Shown piece by piece: positions 46,101 to 53,789 of a stretch of 64,000 nucleotides of DNA. A program made the position numbers and the translations under genes. Source of the DNA: Chrysaora quinquecirrha (lineage: Eukaryota; Cnidaria; Scyphozoa; Semaeostomeae; Pelagiidae); contig JACTAT010000045.1 of NCBI GenBank assembly GCA_014526335.1, positions 1,744,386 to 1,808,385 on the forward strand. Direction: 5' to 3'. The first letter of the stretch is position 1; every line of letters begins with the position of its first letter. The notes under the pieces are model-generated. The model saw only the letters and a program-made list of their open reading frames with translations, was not told the origin of the DNA and did not search any database.

Positions 46101-46870
46101 AAAACAATGCATAAGACCGTTTTTTGTGCGTTTTGGTGCCAGCACTGTTTCGTATGGTTATTTTTGTACGTAAAGTGTCCCTTATTGTTCTTTCCTGGGA
46201 AAACTAATGCATAGGACCGTTATTTATGCGTTTGGGTGCTTTTGCACAGTCTCGTATGGTTATTTTTTTATGCTAAAGTGTCCCTTACTGTTCTTTCCTG
46301 GGAAAACTAATGCAAACTAATGCTTAGGACCGATTTTTGTTAGTTTCTGTGCCCTCGCACAAATTTGTATAGTAGTTCTCATATTCGTAAGTGTCCCTTA
46401 TTGCTCTTAACTGGGAAAACTAATTCATAGGACTGTTTTTATGCGCTTCGGTGCACTCGCTCAGTTTTGTATGGTTATTTTTGTATGCTAAAGCGCCCCT
46501 TGTTGTTCTTCACTGGGAAAACTAATGCATAGGACCGTTTTTTATACGTTTTTGTGCCCTCGCACAGTTTCGTATGGTCATTTTTGTATATTAAAGTGCC
46601 TCTATTTTCAAGGGGAACGCTTCTCCATATAATCAGTTTAATGCTTTTCAGTACTGTCGGAAATGTTTGCATGGTTATTCGGGTTTCTTTAAGTATCCCT
46701 CTATTGTTCTTAATGTGGACCGGCTGAACACGGCCAATTTTTATCCTTTTTCGGACTTCCCGGGAATTTTAGCATAGTTATTCTCAGATGCTAATGTGTC
46801 TCCCTATTGTTCTTCAAGGGGAACACTTGCATACGGTCCTTTTTGGTAGTATCCCAGATAGTTTTTTTCT
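40188..46870. repeat. 102-bp satellite array, ~60 copies
   Basis: Units of about 102 bp run regularly from ~40330 to ~46270 and decay on both flanks. Consensus landmarks are GCATAGGACCGTGTTTAATG, CGTTTCGGTRCCCTCGCAC, AGTTTCGTATGGTTAT, ACGTAAAGTGCCCC and TTATTGTTCTTCACTGGGAA. Three variant types differ in the segment after GGTTAT (AATTGTACG, TTTCTAACG, TTTCGCACG) and form higher-order blocks. Because 102 is divisible by three, some frames stay open for several units and yield 34-residue repeats; these are not convincing genes. Confidence 0.95.
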
Positions 46871-47344
46871 GGCTATCTTCTGATGCTTGAGTGTTCCCCT
46901 ATTGCTATTCACAGAGGACTCTTTTGCATATGACCATTTCGTATGCTCTTCGGCTCCCGCGAACAGAGCTTCCTCGGACCAAATCGCATATTACACAGGC
47001 GCAAAAAATTAATTGCATACCTTTATTTAAATTATTAATTCCCAAGGCATATGATGCATTGATATATATAAACGTAGAAAATGCTCTAAAGTGAATACGA
47101 GAACGCAAATTTAAAGACCTCAATGTGCTAGTAGTAAATTTGTCTACAGGTTCAGGTCCGATTTTTCTATTATCTCTGTTATCTTTCTGAATATAAATAT
47201 TTTAAAAACAACTTCAAATGTAAATTAAGTTTCAATAAAATCCAATGGAACACAAAATTTATATTTACGATCATTTAATGAAGTTTTCACAAGCCCCCCG
47301 TCAATTAAATTCCAGAAACCGAAAATCCTAAGCAAGTAACTATT
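46870..47344. other. Transition from satellite to element flank
   Basis: Satellite similarity fades by about 46900. The rest is AT-rich with no gene or repeat recognised. The left terminus of the Polinton could lie here, but no terminal inverted repeat can be identified without the other end. Confidence 0.4.
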
Positions 47345-47518
47345 TGTCCTCACAATGTATGTGAGAAAATCAATGTCCTCACAATGTATGTGCAAAAATC
47401 AATGTCCTCACAATGTATGTGCAAAAATCAATGTCCTCACAATGTATGTGCAAAAATCAATGTCCTCACAATGTATGTGCAAAAATCAATGTCCCCACAA
47501 TGTATGCCAGATATCTTA
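47345..47518. repeat. 29-bp minisatellite (TGTCCYCACAATGTATGTG)
   Basis: Six units start at 47345, 47374, 47403, 47432, 47461 and 47490. The unit is TGTCCTCACAATGTATGTGC followed by AAAAATCAA. Isolated GTCCCCACAATRT copies continue at ~47519, 47661 and 47685. It lies just upstream of the first gene of the large virus-like element and shares its motif with the cluster at 23.5-23.7 kb. Confidence 0.85.
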
Positions 47519-47801
47519 TGTCCCCACAATATTTGCCAGCCATTTTAACATATTGTCTTTGAAGCATTGTGAAGGGTGTTGAGCATCAATAGATAGATTC
47601 CACCTATAAGATTCGAAAAGCATGAACTTATATTCAGAATATACAAAAAAAATCATCGTCCCCACAATGACTGTGTGGTGTACTAGTCCCCGCAATGTAG
47701 GTCATGTCCGTCTGTATGTGAGTGTAATATGTATGAAATAGAACGACATCGTTCAAAAACGTATTAGTTGAAGTCGGGAAAGCTAGTGAAAGGTTGTGAA
47801 A

Positions 47802-48326
47802 ATGTTTCACGCTATATATGAGGACAAAGATGAAAATGATTTGCTTCAATCGTTGTTCGCTGTTTATAAAACGAATAAGTGGTGGCTTGTTAGCAGAAAA
47901 CGACATGGTGAAAGTATTTATACAAGCTACGGAGCAGTTTCGTACTTTATAGTTGAAAACTTTTTAAACACGATTTGCAGATTTCTTAATGAGAATGGAG
48001 AATTCCAGAATGACGAGATTGCTGATATCTACGGTTTGTTTTCAAAAATGTCTCCTGTAAAAAAAGATTGTTTTTGGTATGGTGATGAGGCGGAGTATAT
48101 AGATTTTCACACTGAATTGTTGGTGGATGAAAAAGAAAATTACAAAGTGAAATTTCCGTTACACAAAGCAGAAAATGGTGAAATCGAGTTAAAGGTGATA
48201 TTAGTAAAAGTTACAAGTGAAGAAAAGTGTGACACAGTTGTAAAGCTAGAGCCATGTATGATTCGAGCTGTGGTTGAAAATAAAGACAAACTGCTTAACG
48301 ACATTGGTTCTTTGCTTTTATTGTAA
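47802..48326 (+). CDS. Polinton hypothetical protein 1
   Basis: 174 aa from the ATG at 47802 (an in-frame GTG at 47796 is ignored). The N-terminal half is aromatic and mixed (KWWLVSRKRHG, YGAVSYFIVENF); the C-terminal half is beta-rich and charged (ELLVDEKENYKVKF, EIELKVILVKV). No known domain. First gene after the minisatellite, so its promoter probably lies in 47520-47800. The following 151 bp before the next ATG are AT-rich. Confidence 0.6.
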   Translation: MFHAIYEDKDENDLLQSLFAVYKTNKWWLVSRKRHGESIYTSYGAVSYFIVENFLNTICRFLNENGEFQNDEIADIYGLFSKMSPVKKDCFWYGDEAEYIDFHTELLVDEKENYKVKFPLHKAENGEIELKVILVKVTSEEKCDTVVKLEPCMIRAVVENKDKLLNDIGSLLLL

Positions 48327-48477
48327 AGTCTGTTTGAAATTTGAACTGAGTTGAGCAAATTGTAAATACCACTGATTAGTAATATGATATCGTTGTAGAA
48401 TGTATAAATAGAGCGAAGCAAAAGGGTTGTGTCAGTCAGTCAGTCTTGAAGTTAGCTTTTGCGCGACGGTTGCAGAA

Positions 48478-48983
48478 ATGGTTGAGGCGATAACTTATAA
48501 ACTAACAGACTTTCTTAACGAAAGTGGATTAACACGAGAATTGGGTGAAGCGAAGAAGTGGAGCCCAGTTTGTTGGCAAGATCCGATTTTCTTCAGTAAT
48601 AAGCTGTCTACTTTGCTGGGTAGTGTAAAGTACAATAAAAAAACACTACAAAAAACTCACAACCCGAGACTCTGGGAGTTTATGCGAGAAAATGTTAAGA
48701 TGAAAGATGTTTATGCCAGAACGGAAGGAATAGACGGTTCTTTCTATTCTTATGAAAAGAATATGTTACAAGCTATGAAGAGGTTGTATAATTCAATAAC
48801 CTTCAGAGCTTACAATTTTAACCAACGAATGGTAGCTGGTGGGCTCGGACACTTTGAAAGTAAAAAGCAGACGTTGATCAGAGAGATGATTAAATACATG
48901 AAAGAAACAGCTTATAGTGAAGATAAGCGGTTTAAAATGAACTGGGGAGGTGAAGCTGAGCTAAAAGAAGTTGACGCAGCTGT

Positions 48984-49014
<31 letters not shown>

Positions 49015-49620
49015 GAAATGCGTGATCATGAAATTCTTCCAAAGTTAATAGAAGCAACTGATATATACACCTTTGAAGATTGCTATGCTTTCGTGAATCG
49101 AAATAAAAAACTGACTGAATTGTCGCCTGACAATGCATTAGTACAACATTGGCTGAAATATTTGGAAGACGAAAGTGTGGTAAGAACAAATAATGCTGAT
49201 AAAGCCGTTCTTGAGGTGCTGAGAAGTTGGTTTCGACTGCTTACAGGAGATTTTATCTATATACACCACAGTCTACATTCTCAGAAATATCTTGATGTGT
49301 ATTACACAAATAACAATCTTCAAGCTTATAGATTCAACTTTTATGGTTATACAACTGAAGAAGTGAAGAAATTGGCAACAGAATTAAAGATCTTGCCTCA
49401 AGACAATGAGAGCTACACTAACATGAGAATTCTTACTGCAAAAATGAATCGTGTCAAAAAGTTGTCTTTTATAAGCGGCTATCTTTCAACAGATGAAGAA
49501 GAAGAAGACGAAAAAGTTGAATGCGACGGCCACGAAGAGATTGAATTTGATCGAGCTAGATATTTAGAACAATTAAAAGAACTACCATTTCCTTTTTATT
49601 GTAACGGACTATACTTGTAA
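48478..49620 (+). CDS. Polinton large acidic hypothetical protein
   Basis: 380 aa from the ATG at 48478; the frame is open from a TTG at 48427 but lacks an earlier ATG. An acidic tract of about ten Asp encoded by a GAT microsatellite sits near residue 170. A second acidic tract (TDEEEEDEKVE) is near the C-terminus. The rest is helical with many Lys, Leu and Tyr. No recognised domain. It ends 24 nt before the Fic gene ATG, so the two may be co-transcribed. Confidence 0.6.
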
Positions 49621-49644
49621 GCTGCAAGTGTGCTTAAAGTTAAT

Positions 49645-50097
49645 ATGACTATTTCAAAAGAAGAGTGTAAAATGTTAGATAGTATATGTTTAAGTGAAGA
49701 TGAGCTTTGTGATTTAAAACCTGCGTTTTTGTTCTTAAAAGCCTGCAAAAGTTATAGTAAAAGGTTGGATATAGGAATGTTAAAAGTTGCTCATAGTTAC
49801 ATAATGGATATAAATGAAGAATCGAACTTTGCAAGTTTTCTCAGGTATACTCAAGTTGATGACGAAATTGTGTGGTATTGCGAACCGAAAAGAATTGAAG
49901 AACGACTTATTAAATTGATGGAAAAACAAGGTGAAATTGATGCTATGGAGTTTGTTAAAGAACTTTTACAGATACATCCATTTACAGATGGCAATGGTCG
50001 ATTAGCTAAACTAGTGTATTATTTTTTAACTGGTGAATTAAAAGTATGGGATAAACAAAGTGATTTTATAAAGTTTTTATTAAAAATTAAGCAATAA
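49645..50097 (+). CDS. Fic-domain protein (putative AMPylator) in a Polinton
   Basis: 150 aa from the ATG at 49645. Residues 111-119 read HPFTDGNGR followed by LAKL, an exact match to the Fic active-site motif HPFx(D/E)GN(G/K)R. The catalytic His is 111 and the phosphate-binding loop is complete. Upstream helices (RIEERLIKLMEKQ, FVKELLQI) match the Fic core spacing. Fic enzymes usually transfer AMP, or UMP or phosphocholine, to a Ser, Thr or Tyr hydroxyl of a target protein; some are toxins or effectors. The protein is short for a Fic enzyme, and I see no clear (S/T)xxxE(G/N) inhibitory motif. Placed between structural and unknown genes in the same orientation. It could modify host proteins; the target is unknown. 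Confidence 0.85.
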   Translation: MTISKEECKMLDSICLSEDELCDLKPAFLFLKACKSYSKRLDIGMLKVAHSYIMDINEESNFASFLRYTQVDDEIVWYCEPKRIEERLIKLMEKQGEIDAMEFVKELLQIHPFTDGNGRLAKLVYYFLTGELKVWDKQSDFIKFLLKIKQ

Positions 50098-50165
50098 ATA
50101 ATCGAGTAGAATAGAAATAAAAAGCGATGTAAATAAGATAAAGTTAGCATAAATAGCTGAAGAAA

Positions 50166-50444
50166 ATGGCTTTAGCAGTAGCAGATACGGCAAAGTGGAT
50201 TTTATTTGGAAATAAATTGCTTTATTCATCTTTAGCAAAGAGACATTATTCCTTAAACAATCAAGATATAGCAACGCAGAGATTGTTTTTAAGTAAAGGG
50301 CTTTATTCAAATAAATTGAATAGAATACGAATTTCGAAAAGAAATTTGAATAGAATAGAAAGGTATAAACGAAGATACGGTGTAAATAAGAGTCTTGTAA
50401 TCCCAACCAATCGAAGAAATCTGGCGACAATGATTTATGTTTAG
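50166..50444 (+). CDS. Small basic protein
   Basis: 92 aa, ATG start, very rich in Arg, Lys and Asn, with a basic middle (NKLNRIRISKRNLNRIERYK). Composition suggests a nucleic-acid-binding or core protein. It lies 9 bp before the coiled-coil gene. The basic, His-tract protein at 13530-13855 holds the same position in the older copy. Confidence 0.55.
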   Translation: MALAVADTAKWILFGNKLLYSSLAKRHYSLNNQDIATQRLFLSKGLYSNKLNRIRISKRNLNRIERYKRRYGVNKSLVIPTNRRNLATMIYV

Positions 50445-50453
50445 AGGCGCGAA

Positions 50454-51338
50454 ATGGCTGAAACAGAAACAAATACTGAAACGTTACCTCTTTTACCGCT
50501 ACATAAAGAAAATGAGGTTGAGAATAAAGTTTTGGAAGAAAGACAGTTGTATAATAAAAAGGTATTGATACCAGCTAAAGATTATGAAAGGTATTTGGAA
50601 ATGAAAGCGAAAGACATTCCAAATGCTTATGAGCAAAAAATTGAATCACTAAAAGAAAAAGCTGTTAGTGCGCCTGATTATCTACATCGAATAGCTATAT
50701 TGAATGAAATAAATAGGTATCTTGATTTATTAAATAAAATAAACAATGAAGCGCCTTTAGAAACTGAAGATTCGAAAAAACTAAAGAAAGAATTGGTTAA
50801 TAATAACGCTGTAAAAGTTAAGATAGAAACTTTAAAGAAGCAGATAAAAGCTATCAATCAGAGTAAGTTACCTGCTGAACAAAAGGTTGCGAAAATAAAT
50901 CAGTTAATGAGTCTAATAAGAAAATTGTCTACGTTACAAAGCGATAAAAATGAAAAGCATTTAAAAGAAATTTTAAATGGGGAAACGCCTAATTCGCTCA
51001 ATATTCAAGCTATAGGTAAATTTAAGCCTGGAACTCTAGAAGCGATTAAATTTTTAAGAAAAAATAATATTATCAAATTCGATAAAAATGATAATTTGAT
51101 TCAAGTGGGCAATAGCGGTGTGCTCGCAAACACGAGTAGAGTGCAAAAAATGTTTGATTATCTTAATAACCCACACAAGTATTCTGTTATTCCGATTGGA
51201 TTATCGACAATCGCGCGAAAAATGCAAGCTGAAGGTTTTGATATTCATAATTTCCCTACAGAATTACGACAAATTTTATCAACTGAAAAGAAAAAACAGG
51301 TGAAAACCAAAATGTACAAAATAGCAACCGCGAAATAA
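50454..51338 (+). CDS. Polinton coiled-coil protein with conserved C-terminal block
   Basis: 294 aa, ATG start. Residues ~20-170 are heptad-like, Lys/Glu/Leu-rich helices. The C-terminal ~90 residues (AIKFLRKNNIIKFDKND, YLNNPH, PIGLSTIARKMQAEG, FPTELRQIL) are conserved in the older copy at 12457-12810. The stop at 51338 lies inside the next open frame, which is offset by -1 and has no ATG before 51623. In the overlap there is an A6 run (51291-51296). Either a frame break, programmed frameshifting or splicing could fuse the two. Function unknown; a structural or scaffold role is only a guess. Confidence 0.6.
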   Translation: MAETETNTETLPLLPLHKENEVENKVLEERQLYNKKVLIPAKDYERYLEMKAKDIPNAYEQKIESLKEKAVSAPDYLHRIAILNEINRYLDLLNKINNEAPLETEDSKKLKKELVNNNAVKVKIETLKKQIKAINQSKLPAEQKVAKINQLMSLIRKLSTLQSDKNEKHLKEILNGETPNSLNIQAIGKFKPGTLEAIKFLRKNNIIKFDKNDNLIQVGNSGVLANTSRVQKMFDYLNNPHKYSVIPIGLSTIARKMQAEGFDIHNFPTELRQILSTEKKKQVKTKMYKIATAK

Positions 51339-52285
51339 ACACTTCAGTCGCGCAGATTGAAGAGCCACAAAGTAGTTCTTCAATTAAATTTCCGCCAACT
51401 CCCGAAAGATCTTATAGCCCTATAGCCAGGTCAACACCGAGATATTATAGCCCTATAGCTACTCGAACTAGAGCAGCAAAAAAAAGAGAGAAGAAAAACG
51501 AACAAAGTTTCGAACGAGCACGAGCTAAAGAAGACCGCGCACGTAAAAAGCAAGAAGCGAAAGATTTTGGAAAAAGATTTGACTTAAAGAGGAGAGCCCC
51601 TAGATTTGAATTAGACGAAGACTTGACAGGTTCGGGTCTTAGTTATAATAATAATCCAGCGTGGAAAAAAATGCTTGAATCACAGATAGAAAAAACAGTG
51701 CGAAAGGTGTTGTCAAGAGGGATAGGTTCAGAACCTTCAGCAAGATATGAAACAAATCACCCTGAATCAGAAATTGATGATGGGTTTTCGACTACTGACG
51801 ATGAAAGAGAACCAATAAGTAATAGTTATCATTTGACCGCTGCTAAAAGGAAAAGAGCACCGCCTTTCTCTTCTGAAATGTACAGAGATTCGGTACCTCC
51901 AAGCAAGTTGAGGAGAATAGATCACAAGAAATTAGCTAAAAATATAGCTAAAGAAATAGGTAAAAGAAATAAGCAACAAAAGAAAAGAAGTAGTCGTAAA
52001 AGCGTTAGTTCTGGCTATAGCAGTGTTAGTAGCGATAGTAATAGTAGTAGCGCTAATGAAAGCGAATCTAGCGACAGTGAACAAAACGAAGATTCAACCA
52101 AAGACGATAGTAAAACTTTCAGCAAAAAAGCGTTAAATTTAATATTAAAGGCTGAAAAAAAGGGATTGAAAAAACATAAAGGCTGGAAAGAGAAAATCTT
52201 AAAAGAATTAACTGATTTATTTCAAGCGTATAAGAACAGTCTTAACCAGGTTGAAGATGAAGAAGAAGAAGAAGAAGAAAAGTAA
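51287..52285 (+). CDS. Polinton Lys- and Ser-rich protein (overlaps preceding frame)
   Basis: Open from 51287, just after a TGA, to 52285. No ATG is available near the beginning, and the TTG at 51623 is an unlikely start. Features: Ser/Pro/Tyr repeats (RSYSPIARSTPRYYSPIATR), a Lys/Arg-rich helix, QIEKTVRKVLSRG (conserved at 12.3 kb), a Ser-rich acidic tract (SSGYSSVSSDSNSSSANES) and a terminal run of Glu. This mixture is typical of disordered phosphoprotein-like viral proteins. It is probably the C-terminal extension of the coiled-coil protein, via a -1 shift or a sequence indel. Confidence is in the frame being coding, not in the start. Confidence 0.5.
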   Translation, partial: KEKTGENQNVQNSNREINTSVAQIEEPQSSSSIKFPPTPERSYSPIARSTPRYYSPIATRTRAAKKREKKNEQSFERARAKEDRARKKQEAKDFGKRFDLKRRAPRFELDEDLTGSGLSYNNNPAWKKMLESQIEKTVRKVLSRGIGSEPSARYETNHPESEIDDGFSTTDDEREPISNSYHLTAAKRKRAPPFSSEMYRDSVPPSKLRRIDHKKLAKNIAKEIGKRNKQQKKRSSRKSVSSGYSSVSSDSNSSSANESESSDSEQNEDSTKDDSKTFSKKALNLILKAEKKGLKKHKGWKEKILKELTDLFQAYKNSLNQVEDEEEEEEEK

Positions 52286-52290
52286 ATACA

Positions 52291-52434
52291 ATGGAAAATG
52301 AAATTAAAAATCTGATATTTTTATTAAAAAAGAACAGAACGATATTAAAAGAAAATCAACTATTAATTAAGCGCTGTTTAGCTGTATTATGTTTATTAGA
52401 AAAAGAATCTAAACGAAAAGAGTTAATATTATAA
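52291..52434 (+). CDS. Tiny leucine-rich coiled-coil ORF
   Basis: 47 aa, ATG start at 52291, placed 5 bp after the preceding stop and 2 bp before the integrase ATG. The sequence is a single predicted helix rich in Leu, Lys and Ile (LIFLLKKNRTILKENQLLIK). The exact packing between two genes argues that it is translated. No family known. Confidence 0.4.
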   Translation: MENEIKNLIFLLKKNRTILKENQLLIKRCLAVLCLLEKESKRKELIL

Positions 52435-52436
52435 TC

Positions 52437-53234
52437 ATGAGTGATTTTGATTTATTAAAAAATAAATTAACACAATTGTATAATAATCCATCTTTTCCCG
52501 GTTCATTTTCTGGCTTAAACAAATTTTATTCATATGCGAAAAAAGAGATTCCTACATTGACGAGAGAACGAGTAAATGAGTGGGCTAAATCGAATATTAC
52601 TCATGCTGATTTTAAGCCTGTGCGAAAAAAGTTTGTTCATCCTCCTATTAAAGTCGGCAGACAAGACTATTGTTGGGAAATAGATTTAATGGATGTGCAA
52701 AGCGACGCTATTTTTCATCCCGATTATAATCAAGGCACGCGATATCTTTTTTGCTGTAAAGATCAATTTGATAAGCATGCGTGGGTGAGAGCTATTACTA
52801 ACAAAACTGGGCCGTCAAGTGTTTTAGCAATGAAAAATATATTCGATTCAACAATGCGAAGACCTAAACTAATTAGAGCTGACAGAGGATCTGAATTCAT
52901 TAACATCGCTTTTAAAAATCTGATACAAAATAATAATATTCGACTAATCTATTCCAATGATGACCCAAAATGCGCGATTGTTGAACGTTACAACAGAACT
53001 TTGAAGTCGAAAATAGTGAAATATATGTCAGCGCTAAATACAAAGACCTATATAGATAAATTAAACGATCTTGTAGAAAGTATAAATAATTCGAAACATA
53101 GAACAATAGGAATGGCTCCAAATGAAGTGATTGTGAATAATTATGAGAAGGTGCGAGAAATTTACACAAATATTGGGCTAAACAAGAAGCAAAGATACCT
53201 CAGTCGCAAAAAGGTTATATGGTTGAGGGAATAA
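52437..53234 (+). CDS. Polinton integrase (rve/DDE superfamily), catalytic part
   Basis: 265 aa, ATG start. The N-terminal segment (NPSFPGSFSGLNKFY) is typical of Maverick integrases. The catalytic triad is visible: Asp in CWEIDLMDVQ, Asp in LIRADRGSEF and Glu in CAIVERYNRTLK, a DDE arrangement of the retroviral type. The frame continues through HRTIGMAPNEV, then stops at 53234. The C-terminal DNA-binding part lies in the overlapping frame at 53219-53788, so the full gene is split by a frame change in ~53150-53230. Integrase inserts the element into host DNA. Close relatives are known as F54H12.3-like transposon proteins. Confidence 0.85.
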   Translation: MSDFDLLKNKLTQLYNNPSFPGSFSGLNKFYSYAKKEIPTLTRERVNEWAKSNITHADFKPVRKKFVHPPIKVGRQDYCWEIDLMDVQSDAIFHPDYNQGTRYLFCCKDQFDKHAWVRAITNKTGPSSVLAMKNIFDSTMRRPKLIRADRGSEFINIAFKNLIQNNNIRLIYSNDDPKCAIVERYNRTLKSKIVKYMSALNTKTYIDKLNDLVESINNSKHRTIGMAPNEVIVNNYEKVREIYTNIGLNKKQRYLSRKKVIWLRE

Positions 53235-53788
53235 AAAAACGAAAAATCAATACACGTTACAAAGCTGGACAATATGTTTGCATCGCGAAAAGAAGGACAA
53301 CATTTATGAGAGGATTTCATAAACAATGGACTGACGAGATATCTATAATTGAGAAAATTAATTTTTCATATACACCGTTTGCTTACACATTAATGGATTT
53401 GGGTGGTGAAAGAATACAGGGAAAATTTTTTGCCAATCAGATTCAAAATGTTGATTTTCCGTCAATAGTAAAAATTGATAATATTATACAAAAAGAGAAA
53501 GAAAATAGGGTAGAATGGGTTTTAATTACAAGTTCTATTTATGATAAGCCAGTTTGGGTTTATTCTAAAGATATACACACGTCTAAAGCTGTTACAGGAA
53601 CAGGTAAAGAAATAAAAACAAGTTTTATTTCAAAAAAACATTTTTTAGCTGCTTTAAAAGAAGAGAATAAATTAAATGAAGAAAAAAAGAAAAGTGAAAA
53701 TGTCAACAACAATAACAACAACAACAACGATATAGAAAGCGCTTCACGTGATAGAGACGAAATAGTAAACGCAGACGGTGAAAATTAA
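53219..53788 (+). CDS. Integrase C-terminal domain, separate frame
   Basis: 190 codons open. YKAGQYVCIAKRRTTF, RGFHKQWTDEI and YTLMDLGGERIQGKFF match the SH3-like/chromo-type C-terminal region that follows the rve core in Maverick integrases. The tail is a spacer with an Asn tract. The nominal ATG at 53219 overlaps the catalytic ORF by 16 nt in the -1 frame; an AAAAAGG run lies at ~53206. Most likely one gene split by a single-base deletion or read by a -1 shift. Confidence 0.65.
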   Translation: MVEGIKKRKINTRYKAGQYVCIAKRRTTFMRGFHKQWTDEISIIEKINFSYTPFAYTLMDLGGERIQGKFFANQIQNVDFPSIVKIDNIIQKEKENRVEWVLITSSIYDKPVWVYSKDIHTSKAVTGTGKEIKTSFISKKHFLAALKEENKLNEEKKKSENVNNNNNNNNDIESASRDRDEIVNADGEN

Positions 53789-53789
53789 A

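Noticed and set aside
40334..46214. Many ORFs repeating MRFGTLAQFRMVII and HWENQCIGPC, possibly a repeat protein
   Set aside because: They only reflect the 102-bp satellite period; frames are broken by indels between units and no start, stop or promoter pattern supports a gene.
47345..47518. CRISPR-like array (29-bp units)
   Set aside because: Units are directly adjacent with no unique spacers, in a eukaryotic context.
47355..47582. ORF with repeated NVCAKINVLTMY-type peptide
   Set aside because: Translation of the 29-bp minisatellite.
51287..51300. Canonical X XXY YYZ slippery heptamer (A AAA AAC) for programmed -1 frameshifting
   Set aside because: The letters are present, but the zero frame reads AAA AAA CAG, so the heptamer is out of phase with the required codon boundary.
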